64,000 nucleotides of DNA from Lachnospiraceae bacterium (lineage in GTDB: Bacteria > Bacillota > Clostridia > Lachnospirales > Lachnospiraceae), in assembly GCA_017617545.1 (NCBI GenBank), contig JAFZVZ010000006.1:122568-186567 (forward strand), given 5' to 3'. The notes beneath the pieces were generated by a model that saw nothing but the letters and a program-made list of their open reading frames with translations, was not told the DNA's origin and did not search any database. Both the position numbers and the translations under genes were made by a program. Below, piece after piece: positions 25,492 to 34,974 of this stretch (its first letter is position 1; each line of letters begins with the position of its first letter).

Positions 25492-27378
25492 TTACTGTCT
25501 TCTGCGTCTGGCGCGTCTGCGCTTTCTGTCCTCACTCTTTCTCGAGAAGAAGATGAGGAGAGCGAGGATGAGGATGATCCCGCCGACCCAGACAAACAGG
25601 CATATGCCTAACGGCTGCACCGGGCAGACGCCGCACAGCTTGCAGTGATCGTCCTTCTTCTTTTCAACCGTCTCCGAGAGGAGCGCCTTGAGATCCGCGG
25701 AAGATGTCGGCGTTGCTGCCGGCGTCACCGACGCATCCGGCTGCGACGGCTCATCGGACCCGCGGCCTACAACAGGCGCGAAGGTCACGGTTTCGGAAAA
25801 TTTCGAATCGTACTCTGAGCGGTCGGCACCGAAGACACAGTACAGCGTGCGGATCTCGATATCCTTCGCGTCCTCAGCCGCGTCCTCGCCCCAGCCGAGA
25901 GCCGAGAGTTCGACCTTGTTCTCACCGTTCTGGATCGCTTCATCACCGGTGAGCTCAACCCACTCGGTATCGCCGACGCGGCGCGCCTCCGCGAAGATCC
26001 TCGCGAACCCGCCTTCGGCCTCAATGCTGAGCGCCGCTTCCACCGTCTCGTCCGACGCTGTCAGCGTGTATACAAAGTACGGGCCGTACCCCGACACATC
26101 CTTGCCGATGAACATCACGTTGCTGATCTCCGGCGCGGCGAACAGCTCGTCGAGATGGAACATCGGGTTCGACGCAAGCGCGCCGTACGCCGTCGTTCTC
26201 GACCAGTCGGAAAATACATACACGATCTTCGAATCGGTATCGCCCGTATTTCCGTTGTCACCGTTGCCGTTATCGCCGTTACCGTTGTCACCGTTACCGT
26301 TGTCACCGTTGCCGTTGTCGGTGTTGTTGCCGTCGTTGTTGTTATTGTTATCGGTATTGTTACCGTCGTTACCGTCGTCAGTGCCGTTGCCCTGGTCGGC
26401 GTCCTTGTTCTCATCCGTGCCGTCACCGGTATTGCTGTCCGCCGGAGCGTCCTTCCTCGTGAGCTTCACGCCGTAGCGGACGCGAACATACACGGTATGG
26501 TTCTCGTAATCGATCACCGCGTAGTGCGGGCCCGGATCGCCGTCACCGTTATCGCCGTTACCGTTATCACCGTTTCCGTTGTCGGTGTCATTGCCCGCGT
26601 TGCCGTTGTCAGCGCCGTTGCCGTTATCCGCGTCATTGTCCGCGGTGTTGCCGTCATCCGTGCCGTTCCCGTTATCCGCGCCGGTGTTCGCATTGTTGCG
26701 GTTCGCGATCGCCGTCGCCGACATGACCGTGTACTGCGATTCCTTCAGCACGCTCACCCAGCCCTTGCTGTACTCGCCCCTCTTTCCGTCGTTCCAGTGG
26801 ACATCCTTCTCGTCGTCGACATTGCCCATCATCTGGAAGATCGTCATCATGTCCGAGGAGTTGGACGTGACCGCGCAGTTCACATACGCCCAGTCGCCGA
26901 GCACGAACTCGTCCGGATGCTCCGTATCGACGTTCGCGCGGCCGGTCTCGGTGTCCCACACGGTGTTGTAATGCCACTTCTCAGGGTCATCCAACGCCCA
27001 GTCGATCTGCGCGAAGAACACGCAGTCCTCGTACCCGAGCCCGTCGAGCAAAGTCTTCCGGGTCTCCTCGTCCTGAGCAAGCCATGCGGCCATGGTCTCG
27101 CTTTTCTCAAACGTCACAAGGATCGCGTTGGGGGATGATTCCCCGGGCACGAACTTGAGACGGACATTGACAGGTTCTCCGAAAAATGATCCCAGCACCG
27201 CCTCGATGTCCGCGCTGCCCTCACGAAGGGGCGCCGCTCCGGAGCCGTCACCGCGAATGCCCGTTGCCGCGGCGCAGTTGTCCGGATACAACCCGAACAG
27301 CCCCGACAGGATCAAAGCGGCGGAAAGCATCAGCGCTGCCGCTGCTCTCAACCATGCCTTGTATACGTTACTTCTCAT
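25492..27378 (-). CDS. Membrane-anchored surface protein with Asn/Asp/Gly repeats
   Basis: A 628-residue protein with an N-terminal signal sequence, two segments of NGDNGNGDNG-type low complexity (DNA 26240-26400 and 26540-26690), structured regions of unknown family between and after them, and a C-terminal anchor: a C-x-x-C-x-x-C cluster (HCKLCGVCP), one membrane helix and a very basic tail RRRARRRR. A sortase motif is not visible. The domain after the second repeat (VYVFSDWSRTT...) may be an adhesion-type fold; function unknown. The ATG at 27378 follows GAGGAGGG. It heads a two-gene operon with the phosphoesterase. Confidence 0.8.
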   Translation of the reverse strand: MRSNVYKAWLRAAAALMLSAALILSGLFGLYPDNCAAATGIRGDGSGAAPLREGSADIEAVLGSFFGEPVNVRLKFVPGESSPNAILVTFEKSETMAAWLAQDEETRKTLLDGLGYEDCVFFAQIDWALDDPEKWHYNTVWDTETGRANVDTEHPDEFVLGDWAYVNCAVTSNSSDMMTIFQMMGNVDDEKDVHWNDGKRGEYSKGWVSVLKESQYTVMSATAIANRNNANTGADNGNGTDDGNTADNDADNGNGADNGNAGNDTDNGNGDNGNGDNGDGDPGPHYAVIDYENHTVYVRVRYGVKLTRKDAPADSNTGDGTDENKDADQGNGTDDGNDGNNTDNNNNNDGNNTDNGNGDNGNGDNGNGDNGNGDNGNTGDTDSKIVYVFSDWSRTTAYGALASNPMFHLDELFAAPEISNVMFIGKDVSGYGPYFVYTLTASDETVEAALSIEAEGGFARIFAEARRVGDTEWVELTGDEAIQNGENKVELSALGWGEDAAEDAKDIEIRTLYCVFGADRSEYDSKFSETVTFAPVVGRGSDEPSQPDASVTPAATPTSSADLKALLSETVEKKKDDHCKLCGVCPVQPLGICLFVWVGGIILILALLIFFSRKSEDRKRRRARRRRQ

Positions 27379-27461
27379 GCTCTTCCCTCCTCGGCGCATC
27401 GACCGCCGCCGACCGCCCGTCTGATTCCGGCAGGCCCAAAATGCCCCCGGCTCTGCCTTAC

Positions 27462-27490
27462 ATTGTATTCGACCGCGGGTACAAAATCAA
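27462..27490 (-). promoter_or_regulatory. Promoter of the surface protein operon
   Basis: Minus strand TTGATT (27485-27490), 17-nt spacer, TACAAT (27462-27467). Confidence 0.75.
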
Positions 27491-27555
27491 CCGTTAATTG
27501 CTCTCGCGCGCGGTTTTCAAGGTGTATTTTCCGTGAACAAAAAGCCTCACGGATC

Positions 27556-27582
27556 AGAAAAACCCCGCGGTTTTGCGGGGTT
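27556..27582 (-). terminator. Terminator of pheST
   Basis: On the minus strand CCCCGC and GCGGGG form the stem, followed by five T residues; it lies 25 bp after the pheT stop codon. Confidence 0.88.
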
Positions 27583-27607
27583 CTTCGGAAAATATTGTTC
27601 TGTTTTA

Positions 27608-30046
27608 TTACTGCGTTCTCAGCTCCGCGCCAAGTCTCTTCGAAAGCTGCTTCATCACGCTGCCGGCAGCATTTTCGATCTCCTCGCTCGTCAGCGTCTT
27701 CTCGTTCGAGCCGATCGTCAGGCGGATCGTGACGGACTTCTTGCCCGCCGGGATCTGCTTTCCGCGGTACTCGTCGACGAAGTCGGCCTTCTTCACTGGG
27801 CCGTTCTCCTTGATGGCGATCACAGCCTTGATCTCCTCCCAGGTCGCCGCCGAATCGAACAGCATCGAGATGTCGTAGTCGGTCGTCGGGTACTCGGCAA
27901 GGTGCGTGAACTTGTTCGTGCGGGAGATCAGCGGCTTCAGAAGCGTCGTGTCAATCTCAAACACAAGCACGGTAAGGTTCTTGATGCCGCAGTCCATGGA
28001 CACCTTCTTGGCCACGAGGCCGATGTCGCCGATCTTCACATCGCCGCGGTAGATGTTCTGCCATACGACAGTGTCCGCCCACACCGGCTTGACGTCCTTG
28101 CGGAACGTGAAGCTCTCCATGTGCGTGTAGCGGGGCATGTACTCAAGCGCGCCCTTGACCTCGCGGAACAGCTCGTTCACGCTCTTCGTGGCACTTGCAA
28201 CCGCTGCCGCAATATTGCGGCGCTGCTTCGGCAGGCTCTCGGTCGCGTCGTACGGGGACGTGTAGTCAGCGTCGGTAAATACCTGCGCCTCCTCGAAGAT
28301 CGAGAACTCCGTAAAATACCGCTCATTTTTCACAACCGCCTCGCAGAGGTTCGGCAGAAGCGAGGAGCGAAGGTAGCTCAGATCCGGAGCCGGCGGCGTC
28401 GAGAGACGGAGCATGCCGTCCGTGCTCTGCATTACCGCGTTCACGAACACATCGTTCATCCACGGGTAGGTGTAGATCTCCTGCATACCGCAGCGGATTG
28501 CCAGGTACTCCTTGATGTTGCGCACGAGGTCGATCTCCTTCTGGTTGATCGCGCCCGTGAAACTCGTCTCAAACGGCGTAGCCTCAAAATGGTCGTAGCC
28601 GTACATTCTCGCAACTTCCTCCATCACGTCGTCCTTGATGGAGATATCGCCCGTGGAACGCCAGGTAGGCGCGATCACGTGCATGTTGTCGCCGTCGATC
28701 GCAACGTCGAAGCCGAGGATCTCAAGCTTCGCGCGGATGTCCTCGTTGGTCAGATGCTTGCCGAGGCGGCGGGCAAGCCAGTCGAGGTTGACATCGATCT
28801 CCGCGCGCTCCAGCTTCTTCTCATAGCGGTCGCAGTAACCGACGATCTGAAGCTCGGGATAGAACTCGCGGAAGTACTGAAGCGACAGCGCCAGAGCCTG
28901 GTCGCAGCGCTCGGGGTCGATCGCCTTCTCATAGCGGGACGAAGCCTCGGTACGGTTGTCGTAGCGAAGCGCGGTGCGGCGGATGCCGGTCGACTCGAAG
29001 TTCGCGACCTCGAGGATGACACGCGTCGTCTTCGGAAGGATGGAATCCTTCGCGCCGCCCATGACACCGGCAAGAGCCACAGGGCCCTCGGCGTCGGTGA
29101 TCACGAGGTCATCGTTGCACAGCGCAAGCTCCTTGCCGTTGAGCAGGAGAAGATTTTCCCCTTCCTCAGCGCGGCGTACCACGATATGGTCCTTGATATT
29201 GTCAGCGTCAAATGCGTGCGTCGGGTTGCCGGTCGCAAGCATGACATAGTTGGTGATGTCAACGAGAGCGTTGATCGGGCGCATGCCTACGCGCCAGATA
29301 CGGCTCTGCATCGCGAACGGAGACGGCTTAACGCACACACCGTTCATCTCCACGCCGATATAGCGCGGGCAGCGATCGATGTCCGCGATCTCCACCTTGA
29401 AGTCGGACTTCGCGTCGATCGCAACGGGCTCGATCTTCTTCATCGGAAGCTTGTAGAGAGCCGCGATCTCACGCGCGATGCCGTAGTGACCCCACAGGTC
29501 GGGACGGTTCGTCATCGATTTGTTGTCGATCTCAAGAAGGACGTCGTTGAGGTCAAGCGCATCCGCAATGGGCGTTCCCGCGGGAGCGTCAAATGCCGAG
29601 AGATCCACGATCTCCGCCTCCTCCTTCGCCGGGAGCAGGTCTCCGAGGCCGATCTCGTCGGAAGCACAGATCATACCGTAGGACTCCACGCCGCGGAGCT
29701 TCGACTTCTTGATCTCCACCGGCTCGCCCTCGCCGTGCCAGCGAACCATGGCGCCGGGAACGGCAACCGCAACCTTCATGCCGACGGCCAGGTTGATACC
29801 GCCGCAGACGATCTCCTTCGGCTCCTCCTCGCCGAGGTCAACCGTACAGACGCGCAGCTTGTCGGCGTTGGGATGAGGATTTACCGCGGTGATCACACCG
29901 ACAACCATGTTGTCGAAGCGGCGACCGATGTATTCCACGTCTTCCACCTCAACGGTGTCCATCGTCAGGTCGTAAGCGAGCTGCTTCAGGTCCGCGTCCT
30001 CGGGAAGCTCAACATAATCTTTAATCCAGGATAATGACAATTTCAT
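27608..30046 (-). CDS. pheT: Phenylalanine-tRNA ligase beta subunit
   Basis: The 812-residue beta subunit of the alpha2-beta2 phenylalanyl-tRNA synthetase. Domains in order: an OB-fold tRNA-binding domain (about 40-150, NPHPNADKLRVCTVD), B3/B4 editing domain, B5 domain, the inactive synthetase-like core, and a C-terminal anticodon-binding FDX-ACB domain ending KRLGAELR. Length is normal. It follows pheS by 12 bp and shares its T-box control. Confidence 0.97.
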   Translation of the reverse strand: MKLSLSWIKDYVELPEDADLKQLAYDLTMDTVEVEDVEYIGRRFDNMVVGVITAVNPHPNADKLRVCTVDLGEEEPKEIVCGGINLAVGMKVAVAVPGAMVRWHGEGEPVEIKKSKLRGVESYGMICASDEIGLGDLLPAKEEAEIVDLSAFDAPAGTPIADALDLNDVLLEIDNKSMTNRPDLWGHYGIAREIAALYKLPMKKIEPVAIDAKSDFKVEIADIDRCPRYIGVEMNGVCVKPSPFAMQSRIWRVGMRPINALVDITNYVMLATGNPTHAFDADNIKDHIVVRRAEEGENLLLLNGKELALCNDDLVITDAEGPVALAGVMGGAKDSILPKTTRVILEVANFESTGIRRTALRYDNRTEASSRYEKAIDPERCDQALALSLQYFREFYPELQIVGYCDRYEKKLERAEIDVNLDWLARRLGKHLTNEDIRAKLEILGFDVAIDGDNMHVIAPTWRSTGDISIKDDVMEEVARMYGYDHFEATPFETSFTGAINQKEIDLVRNIKEYLAIRCGMQEIYTYPWMNDVFVNAVMQSTDGMLRLSTPPAPDLSYLRSSLLPNLCEAVVKNERYFTEFSIFEEAQVFTDADYTSPYDATESLPKQRRNIAAAVASATKSVNELFREVKGALEYMPRYTHMESFTFRKDVKPVWADTVVWQNIYRGDVKIGDIGLVAKKVSMDCGIKNLTVLVFEIDTTLLKPLISRTNKFTHLAEYPTTDYDISMLFDSAATWEEIKAVIAIKENGPVKKADFVDEYRGKQIPAGKKSVTIRLTIGSNEKTLTSEEIENAAGSVMKQLSKRLGAELRTQ

Positions 30047-30058
30047 GTATACTACCTC

Positions 30059-31096
30059 CTATCGGAACTGGCTCAGGAAACGCAGGTCTCCGCTGTGGAA
30101 CAGACGAACATCATCCACGCCGTAGCGCATCATGACCAGACGGTCCAAACCGATGTTGACATAGAAGCCCGTGTACTCGTCCGGGTCAAGTCCCGCCGCG
30201 CGAAGTACGTTCGGATGCGGCGAACCGCCGGGCATAACCTCGATCCAGCCGACATGCTTGCACACGCTGCAGCCCTTGCCGCCGCACACCTGGCACTGCA
30301 TATCGATCTCAAAGCCGGGCTCGACGAACGGGAAGAAACCGGAGCGCATACGAACCGGAACATCCGTGCCGAACACCTTGCTCAAAATGCTCTTGATCAG
30401 AACCTTGCCCGAGGTGAAGGTGATGTCCTTGTCGACGATCAGAGCCTCGTACTGGAAGAACGCACGCTCATGATGAGCATCCGTCGTCTCGTTGCGGTAC
30501 ACACGGCCCGGATAAACGAAACGGTACGGAGGCTTGTGCGTCTGCATGTAGCGCACGCTGCCGCCGGTCAGATGCGGGCGAAGGCAAAGCTTCTCGTTGG
30601 TCGGACCGTTGTCATGACCTTCCAGCCAGTACGTATCCATGCTCTCTCTCGCAGGATGATTCTGCGGAAAATTCAACTTGTCAAACGCGTACATCTCGCT
30701 CGTGATGTCGTCCTCCTGGAACACCTCGAAGCCCATCGAGCGGAACGCGTCGTTAAGGTCATAGCACATCTGCGTGATCGGGTGAAGTCCGCCGTTGCGC
30801 GGCATCACACCGGGAACCGAGCAGTCGAAATCCGGCGAAACCTCGGACGCCTTCAGCTTCAGGTCCGTGCGCTTCTCATCGATCAACTCGGTAACCTGAT
30901 TCTTCGCAAGGTTAAGAAGCTTGCCCATCTCCGGTCTCTCGGCCGGATCCACCTTCGGAAGCTCCTTCAGAAGCATGGTAAGCGTTCCCTGCTTACCGAC
31001 GATCTCGCTTCTCACTTTCTGCAGTTCATTTTCATCGGGCGCCTGGGCAATGCGTTCCTTCGCAGCCGCCAAAATGCTCTCGATCTGTTCTTTCAT
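30059..31096 (-). CDS. pheS: Phenylalanine-tRNA ligase alpha subunit
   Basis: The 345-residue catalytic subunit. It shows the N-terminal coiled-coil tRNA arm and the class II synthetase motifs: HPARESMDTYWLEG (motif 1 region), FQYEALIVDKD with YRNETTDAHHERAFFQ (motif 2), and GLDRLVMMRYGVDDVR (motif 3). First gene of the pheST operon, preceded by a T-box leader. Confidence 0.97.
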   Translation of the reverse strand: MKEQIESILAAAKERIAQAPDENELQKVRSEIVGKQGTLTMLLKELPKVDPAERPEMGKLLNLAKNQVTELIDEKRTDLKLKASEVSPDFDCSVPGVMPRNGGLHPITQMCYDLNDAFRSMGFEVFQEDDITSEMYAFDKLNFPQNHPARESMDTYWLEGHDNGPTNEKLCLRPHLTGGSVRYMQTHKPPYRFVYPGRVYRNETTDAHHERAFFQYEALIVDKDITFTSGKVLIKSILSKVFGTDVPVRMRSGFFPFVEPGFEIDMQCQVCGGKGCSVCKHVGWIEVMPGGSPHPNVLRAAGLDPDEYTGFYVNIGLDRLVMMRYGVDDVRLFHSGDLRFLSQFR

Positions 31097-31104
31097 ACTG
31101 TTTA

Positions 31105-31371
31105 CTCCTTTCCGGACAACATAAAACGTCCCCTGTCATATGACAAGGGACGATAATATACCGCGGTACCACCCTATTTCGGAACAACCCTGTTCCGCAC
31201 TCAACGTGTACTGTGTTTGCTACACGGACATCCGGCTTACCGCTCGCGCTTTTCGCCGGAAAGCTCCCGCACTGAAGGTTCCGAAAGGCTCGTGCGGAAT
31301 GCTTTCAGCCGATGACATCCCGTCTCTGTCTCACTACCTCTTCCGTACTGACGTACGTTCAACGCTTAACA
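31105..31371 (-). promoter_or_regulatory. T-box leader of pheST (tRNA-Phe sensing)
   Basis: The minus strand carries the T-box core AGGGTGGTACCGCGG (31161-31175) and, downstream, a terminator stem GTCCC-TGTCA/TGACA-GGGAC (31127-31152) followed by TTTT. The 5' part has a stem I with a GGTAGTGAGACAGAGA stretch and a likely TTC specifier codon (complement of 31274-31276), matching phenylalanine. Uncharged tRNA-Phe would stabilise the antiterminator and raise pheST expression. The 334-bp gap before pheS is fully accounted for by this leader and its promoter. Confidence 0.93.
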
Positions 31372-31377
31372 CCGCAT

Positions 31378-31406
31378 ATTCTATTGCATCTGCTTTGTTT
31401 TGTCAA
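31378..31406 (-). promoter_or_regulatory. Promoter of pheST
   Basis: Minus strand TTGACA (31401-31406), 17-nt spacer, TAGAAT (31378-31383), upstream of the T-box. Confidence 0.85.
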
Positions 31407-31430
31407 CATTTTCCGAAGCACGGGCGCGCA

Positions 31431-32561
31431 TTACTTTGCTCTCACGCTCACGATGACGAATTCCGAGACCGTGCCGGTTTTGAATTTGATCTTCCAAGAG
31501 GACATTCCGGAGCTCACGATACAACCGGCGCCGTTGCGGATCGACAGGCCGTACATGTAATCGGCGTCCCCGAACAGCGACGGCAGCAGTTTCGACGCAA
31601 GACCGAGCGGGATCACCTGCCCGCCGTGTGTGTGGCCCGTGAGCACGAGGTCAACACCGGCCGCTTCCTCCGCCGCGAAATCACACGGCTGATGGTCGAG
31701 CACAAGGATGAATTTTGACGTATCAACACCCTTCATCAGCTCCGCCATTCTCATGCGGCTCTCGCTCGCGTCCCTGCGGCCGATCACCACGATGCGGTCC
31801 GCGATGGTCACTGTTTCGTCGCGCAGCACGACAACACCGTTGGTGCGCAGCTCCGCGTCAAGCTCCTCCGTCGTAAAATGCCCCTTACAGTCGCAGTCAT
31901 GGTTTCCGTACACAAAATACACCCCGAACGGCACCTTGTCCACGATCGCACCGAGCGCCCTGCACGCGCTCACCATATCCTCGCGCGTCGTATCCTCATC
32001 CGTAAAATCACCGATCACCGCGACGAGATCGGGCTTTGCCTCCAGCACGCGCGCAAGCTGCTCCGCAAGATCGTCCCCGTCGAGCGTCACACCGATGTGC
32101 GTGTCGGAGATCTGCGCGATCCGAAGCACTTCCTCGCCGTCCGCGGTATCTCCCGCGTCCGTCTGATGCAGTCCCGCCAGTGACTTCCCGGTTGTCAGTC
32201 TGTAGTCCGTGCGCCACACGTGATGCACGCTGAACCAGCCGATCCCGAGCCAGACCGCGCACGCGACCGCTGCCGCGATCCAGATTCTCGCCGTTCCGCG
32301 CGAATTTTCCTTATTGTGGGTGACCGCGACCAAAACCGCGTCCGCGACCATCGCAAAGAGCAGGTATACGCACAGGTGAAGCGCCACCATCATCGCGTTC
32401 ATCCGGTCGACAATGCCGTACACGACGATCGCACCGAGTATGATCGCCGGAACCGTCAGACGGCTCCACCGCACCCTGTCCGCGCTTTTGCGGGACGGGA
32501 TCGCCAGAAGACAAAGCTCGAGAATAAACGTCGCGATGAGCAAAAACACCCAGATCACCAT
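31431..32561 (-). CDS. Membrane-anchored metallophosphoesterase, paralogue 2
   Basis: A 376-residue paralogue of the gene at 24352-25479: N-terminal membrane helices, then the motifs SDTHIG, GDFTDED, GNHDCDC, DHQPCDF and TGHTHGGQ. The shared phrase TTREDM(I/V)(A/S)ACRALG shows recent common ancestry. The start is set at ATG 32561, just 20 bp after the end of the low-molecular-weight phosphatase gene; in-frame codons further upstream overlap that gene. Cotranscription with the phosphatase is likely. Substrate unknown. Confidence 0.87.
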   Translation of the reverse strand: MVIWVFLLIATFILELCLLAIPSRKSADRVRWSRLTVPAIILGAIVVYGIVDRMNAMMVALHLCVYLLFAMVADAVLVAVTHNKENSRGTARIWIAAAVACAVWLGIGWFSVHHVWRTDYRLTTGKSLAGLHQTDAGDTADGEEVLRIAQISDTHIGVTLDGDDLAEQLARVLEAKPDLVAVIGDFTDEDTTREDMVSACRALGAIVDKVPFGVYFVYGNHDCDCKGHFTTEELDAELRTNGVVVLRDETVTIADRIVVIGRRDASESRMRMAELMKGVDTSKFILVLDHQPCDFAAEEAAGVDLVLTGHTHGGQVIPLGLASKLLPSLFGDADYMYGLSIRNGAGCIVSSGMSSWKIKFKTGTVSEFVIVSVRAK

Positions 32562-32580
32562 GATACTCTCAATCCTCCCC

Positions 32581-33045
32581 TCACTGCTTCTTAAGCGCCT
32601 CCAAAAGTCCCCGGCAGCCTTCCTCAATCTGCGTCAGCACACCCTCGAAGTTTCTCGTGTACCAAGGGTCATCGATCTCCCTGCCGGGCTGTCCGGCCCA
32701 TGCGCGCAGCAGCGACAGTTTGCCCTGCGGATCGCCGCCGTAGATCCGGCGCATGTCATACATATTTTCCGAATCCATGCCGATAATGTAATCGAAGCGG
32801 TCGTAGTCCGCCCGCGTCGTCTGGTACGCCGCGTGGCGATGGCACACGTAGCCCCTCGCCTGCAGCGCCCGCTTCATCGGCGGGTAGATATCGTTGCCGA
32901 TCTCCTCGCGCGTCGCCGCCATCGACTCCACCGAGATCTCCGGCAAGGTCCCCGGCCGCGCCTCGTCGATCATCTGCCGAAGCACCATTTCCGCGGCTAC
33001 GCTGCGGCAGATATTGCCGTGACACACAAATAGAACTCTGATCAT
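32581..33045 (-). CDS. Low-molecular-weight protein tyrosine phosphatase
   Basis: A 154-residue cytosolic phosphatase. The catalytic P-loop CHGNICRS (C8-x5-R14) is at the N-terminus and the general acid Asp lies in IDDPWYTRN near residue 124; both match active enzymes. In Firmicutes such proteins reverse tyrosine or arginine phosphorylation. AGAGAGG precedes the ATG. It is followed closely by the second membrane phosphoesterase. Confidence 0.92.
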   Translation of the reverse strand: MIRVLFVCHGNICRSVAAEMVLRQMIDEARPGTLPEISVESMAATREEIGNDIYPPMKRALQARGYVCHRHAAYQTTRADYDRFDYIIGMDSENMYDMRRIYGGDPQGKLSLLRAWAGQPGREIDDPWYTRNFEGVLTQIEEGCRGLLEALKKQ

Positions 33046-33095
33046 ATAAAAAACCTCTCTTGGTTTATCTCGGTTTTTCCTTGGTTTCTCATTCT

Positions 33096-33560
33096 TTAAA
33101 GGCTTTTCCTGAACCAGTATGATGTTTTCTTATATCCCATATTCAGGTATTCTTCCGCTTCCGTCAGTTCTCGCATTGATTCTTCATACTGCAGGCTTTG
33201 CATCGCTTCATTGTAGTCCATAAGCACGACCTCAGAGACTTCTGATTCCTGAGTCTTGACTTCCTGATCACGGTATTCCGCCAAAAAATACACATTCGTC
33301 TTCTTGTCATTCGGACGGCCTTCTCTTGCCAGGAAATGCTCGTCCATCGTTCTAAAACCATCAAGAATACTAACATCCAATCCGGTTTCTTCTTTCACTT
33401 CTCTGAGAGCCGTTTCGGTTTCCGTTTCTCCAAGCTCCATATGTCCTTTCGGAAATCCGCAGAATTCCTTATAAATTCCCGTCCCCCGGATTATCACATA
33501 TTTCCTGACACCCTTTTCATATGTATATACGATCGCACCGCATGATTTTTCATCAGCCAT
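33096..33560 (-). CDS. NUDIX hydrolase (Ap4A hydrolase-like)
   Basis: A protein of about 154 residues with a complete Nudix box: GHMELGETETETALREVKEE followed by TG, and the start EKSCGAIVY typical of bis(5'-nucleosyl)-tetraphosphatases. It would hydrolyse Ap4A-type or related nucleotides. ATG 33560 gives the usual family N-terminus, with AAGGAG 13 bases upstream; an ATG eight codons earlier is possible. Codon use and base composition are much more A+T-rich than in flanking genes, as in the next gene, which suggests acquisition by transfer. Confidence 0.85.
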   Translation of the reverse strand: MADEKSCGAIVYTYEKGVRKYVIIRGTGIYKEFCGFPKGHMELGETETETALREVKEETGLDVSILDGFRTMDEHFLAREGRPNDKKTNVYFLAEYRDQEVKTQESEVSEVVLMDYNEAMQSLQYEESMRELTEAEEYLNMGYKKTSYWFRKSL

Positions 33561-33601
33561 AACTGTATTAATACTCCTTAACATCTATTTTTTCTTAAGA
33601 A

Positions 33602-34942
33602 TCACGATAGTTCTTCCAGCATAAAAGGAAGCAGATAAATGGGCTTAAGCTTCAACCTGCCGTCAATTGCAACATCCTTCTGAGAGAATAAAAAAGCGTT
33701 TTTTATTTCCCTGGAATACTTTTTGCAAAATACGTCTATGGATTCATGATTTCTGCGCGCTGAGGACTTTACTTCAATCGGTGATATCTTAACGCCGTCC
33801 TGAAGCAAAAAATCAACCTCATAATAATGGGTGCTGTCTGGCTTATCCCAGGTGTGATAATAAAGTTCCCGACCAGTGGCCGTAACCATCTGCGCCACTG
33901 CATTTTCGTATAGATAACCAAGATCCGCCGACAATTTGTCACTCAACAATTTTGCGTATATATTATCACCCGTTTTAGGAGATGCATTAAACAGCATGGT
34001 CGTAAACAGTCCTATGTCCGACAAGTAAAGCTTAAATGTATCATCGTCCCTTGTCTGGGATAGCGTTATGCTCGGGTTTGCAACGTTATAACAGGGGATG
34101 ACTGTCTTGGAATCTAATAAATCTGATAAACGTTCCAAATCCTTATTCGTTTTCCTTTTGGCCGTGGCTTTTGATATCAAAAACCGCTTTTTTTGTGTTG
34201 CCAATTGGCTGGGTATAGATTGATACATTCTTCCAACCAATCCCGAAGAATCTATTTTCTTAAAATCATCGATGTAAAGGTCGATAATTCCTCTTTTAAT
34301 TCTGTCTATCTGAGCAAAATCCTTTCCGTCAACATAGGCCTGAACCGCCTGTGGCATACCTCCGACCGCCATGTATATTCGAAAATCCCTCATCAGCTTG
34401 CGGTTAACACCATTTCCAGCTGGTTGATTTGATTGATACAACCCACGCAGCAAATCATAGGCATCATTACCCGTTGCCCACAAGAATTCTTCATAATCCA
34501 TGGGATAAACCGGAATCTTGTATTCTTCGGACGGAATGACTATATTTTTCACATTCTTCTTGATACTGATCAAAGAACCTGTCTCAATATAATCATATCT
34601 TCCATCCGCGACCAAGTATTTGATTGCCTGCCTTGTCAATGGACTCCTCTGGATTTCATCAAAAATGATTACTGATTCCCTTTTATGCAACGTAATCCCC
34701 GTAACCATTTGCAGGCGCAAAAAGAATACTTCAAGATTTGCAATGTCATCAAAAACCTCTAACACTTCAGCCTTGATATTTGCAAAATCAATTTTAATAT
34801 ATGATCTGTAGTTATCTTTTGCAAATTTCTCCGCTATGGTAGATTTGCCAACTCGTCTGGCTCCCTCAAGAAGTGCGGCATAATTTGGTGCCATGCCTTG
34901 CTTCCATTCCTTTAGGGATTTCATTACCTTTCTTTCAAACAT
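33602..34942 (-). CDS. AAA ATPase with DUF4143 domain (COG1373 type), copy 1
   Basis: A 446-residue AAA_14/DUF4143 protein. Walker A GARRVGKST is at residues 27-35 and Walker B SVIIFDEIQRSP near 90-101. The C-terminal part has the DUF4143 pattern FKLYLSDIGLF, then YENAVAQMV, and the nuclease-fold-like YEVDFLLQDGVKISPIEVKSS, which resembles a PD-(D/E)xK core (D-x-n-E-x-K). The biological role of the family is unknown. The gene is A+T-rich against its surroundings. Its promoter is overlapped by three direct repeats with 33-bp period. Confidence 0.85.
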   Translation of the reverse strand: MFERKVMKSLKEWKQGMAPNYAALLEGARRVGKSTIAEKFAKDNYRSYIKIDFANIKAEVLEVFDDIANLEVFFLRLQMVTGITLHKRESVIIFDEIQRSPLTRQAIKYLVADGRYDYIETGSLISIKKNVKNIVIPSEEYKIPVYPMDYEEFLWATGNDAYDLLRGLYQSNQPAGNGVNRKLMRDFRIYMAVGGMPQAVQAYVDGKDFAQIDRIKRGIIDLYIDDFKKIDSSGLVGRMYQSIPSQLATQKKRFLISKATAKRKTNKDLERLSDLLDSKTVIPCYNVANPSITLSQTRDDDTFKLYLSDIGLFTTMLFNASPKTGDNIYAKLLSDKLSADLGYLYENAVAQMVTATGRELYYHTWDKPDSTHYYEVDFLLQDGVKISPIEVKSSARRNHESIDVFCKKYSREIKNAFLFSQKDVAIDGRLKLKPIYLLPFMLEELS

Positions 34943-34974
34943 TTATTTGTCCCTCCGCGCTCCCCCAATTTTCT

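Noticed and set aside
26240-26690. Minisatellite or non-coding repeat
   Set aside because: The triplet-phased repeats are in frame within one intact reading frame and encode the NGD tracts of the surface protein.
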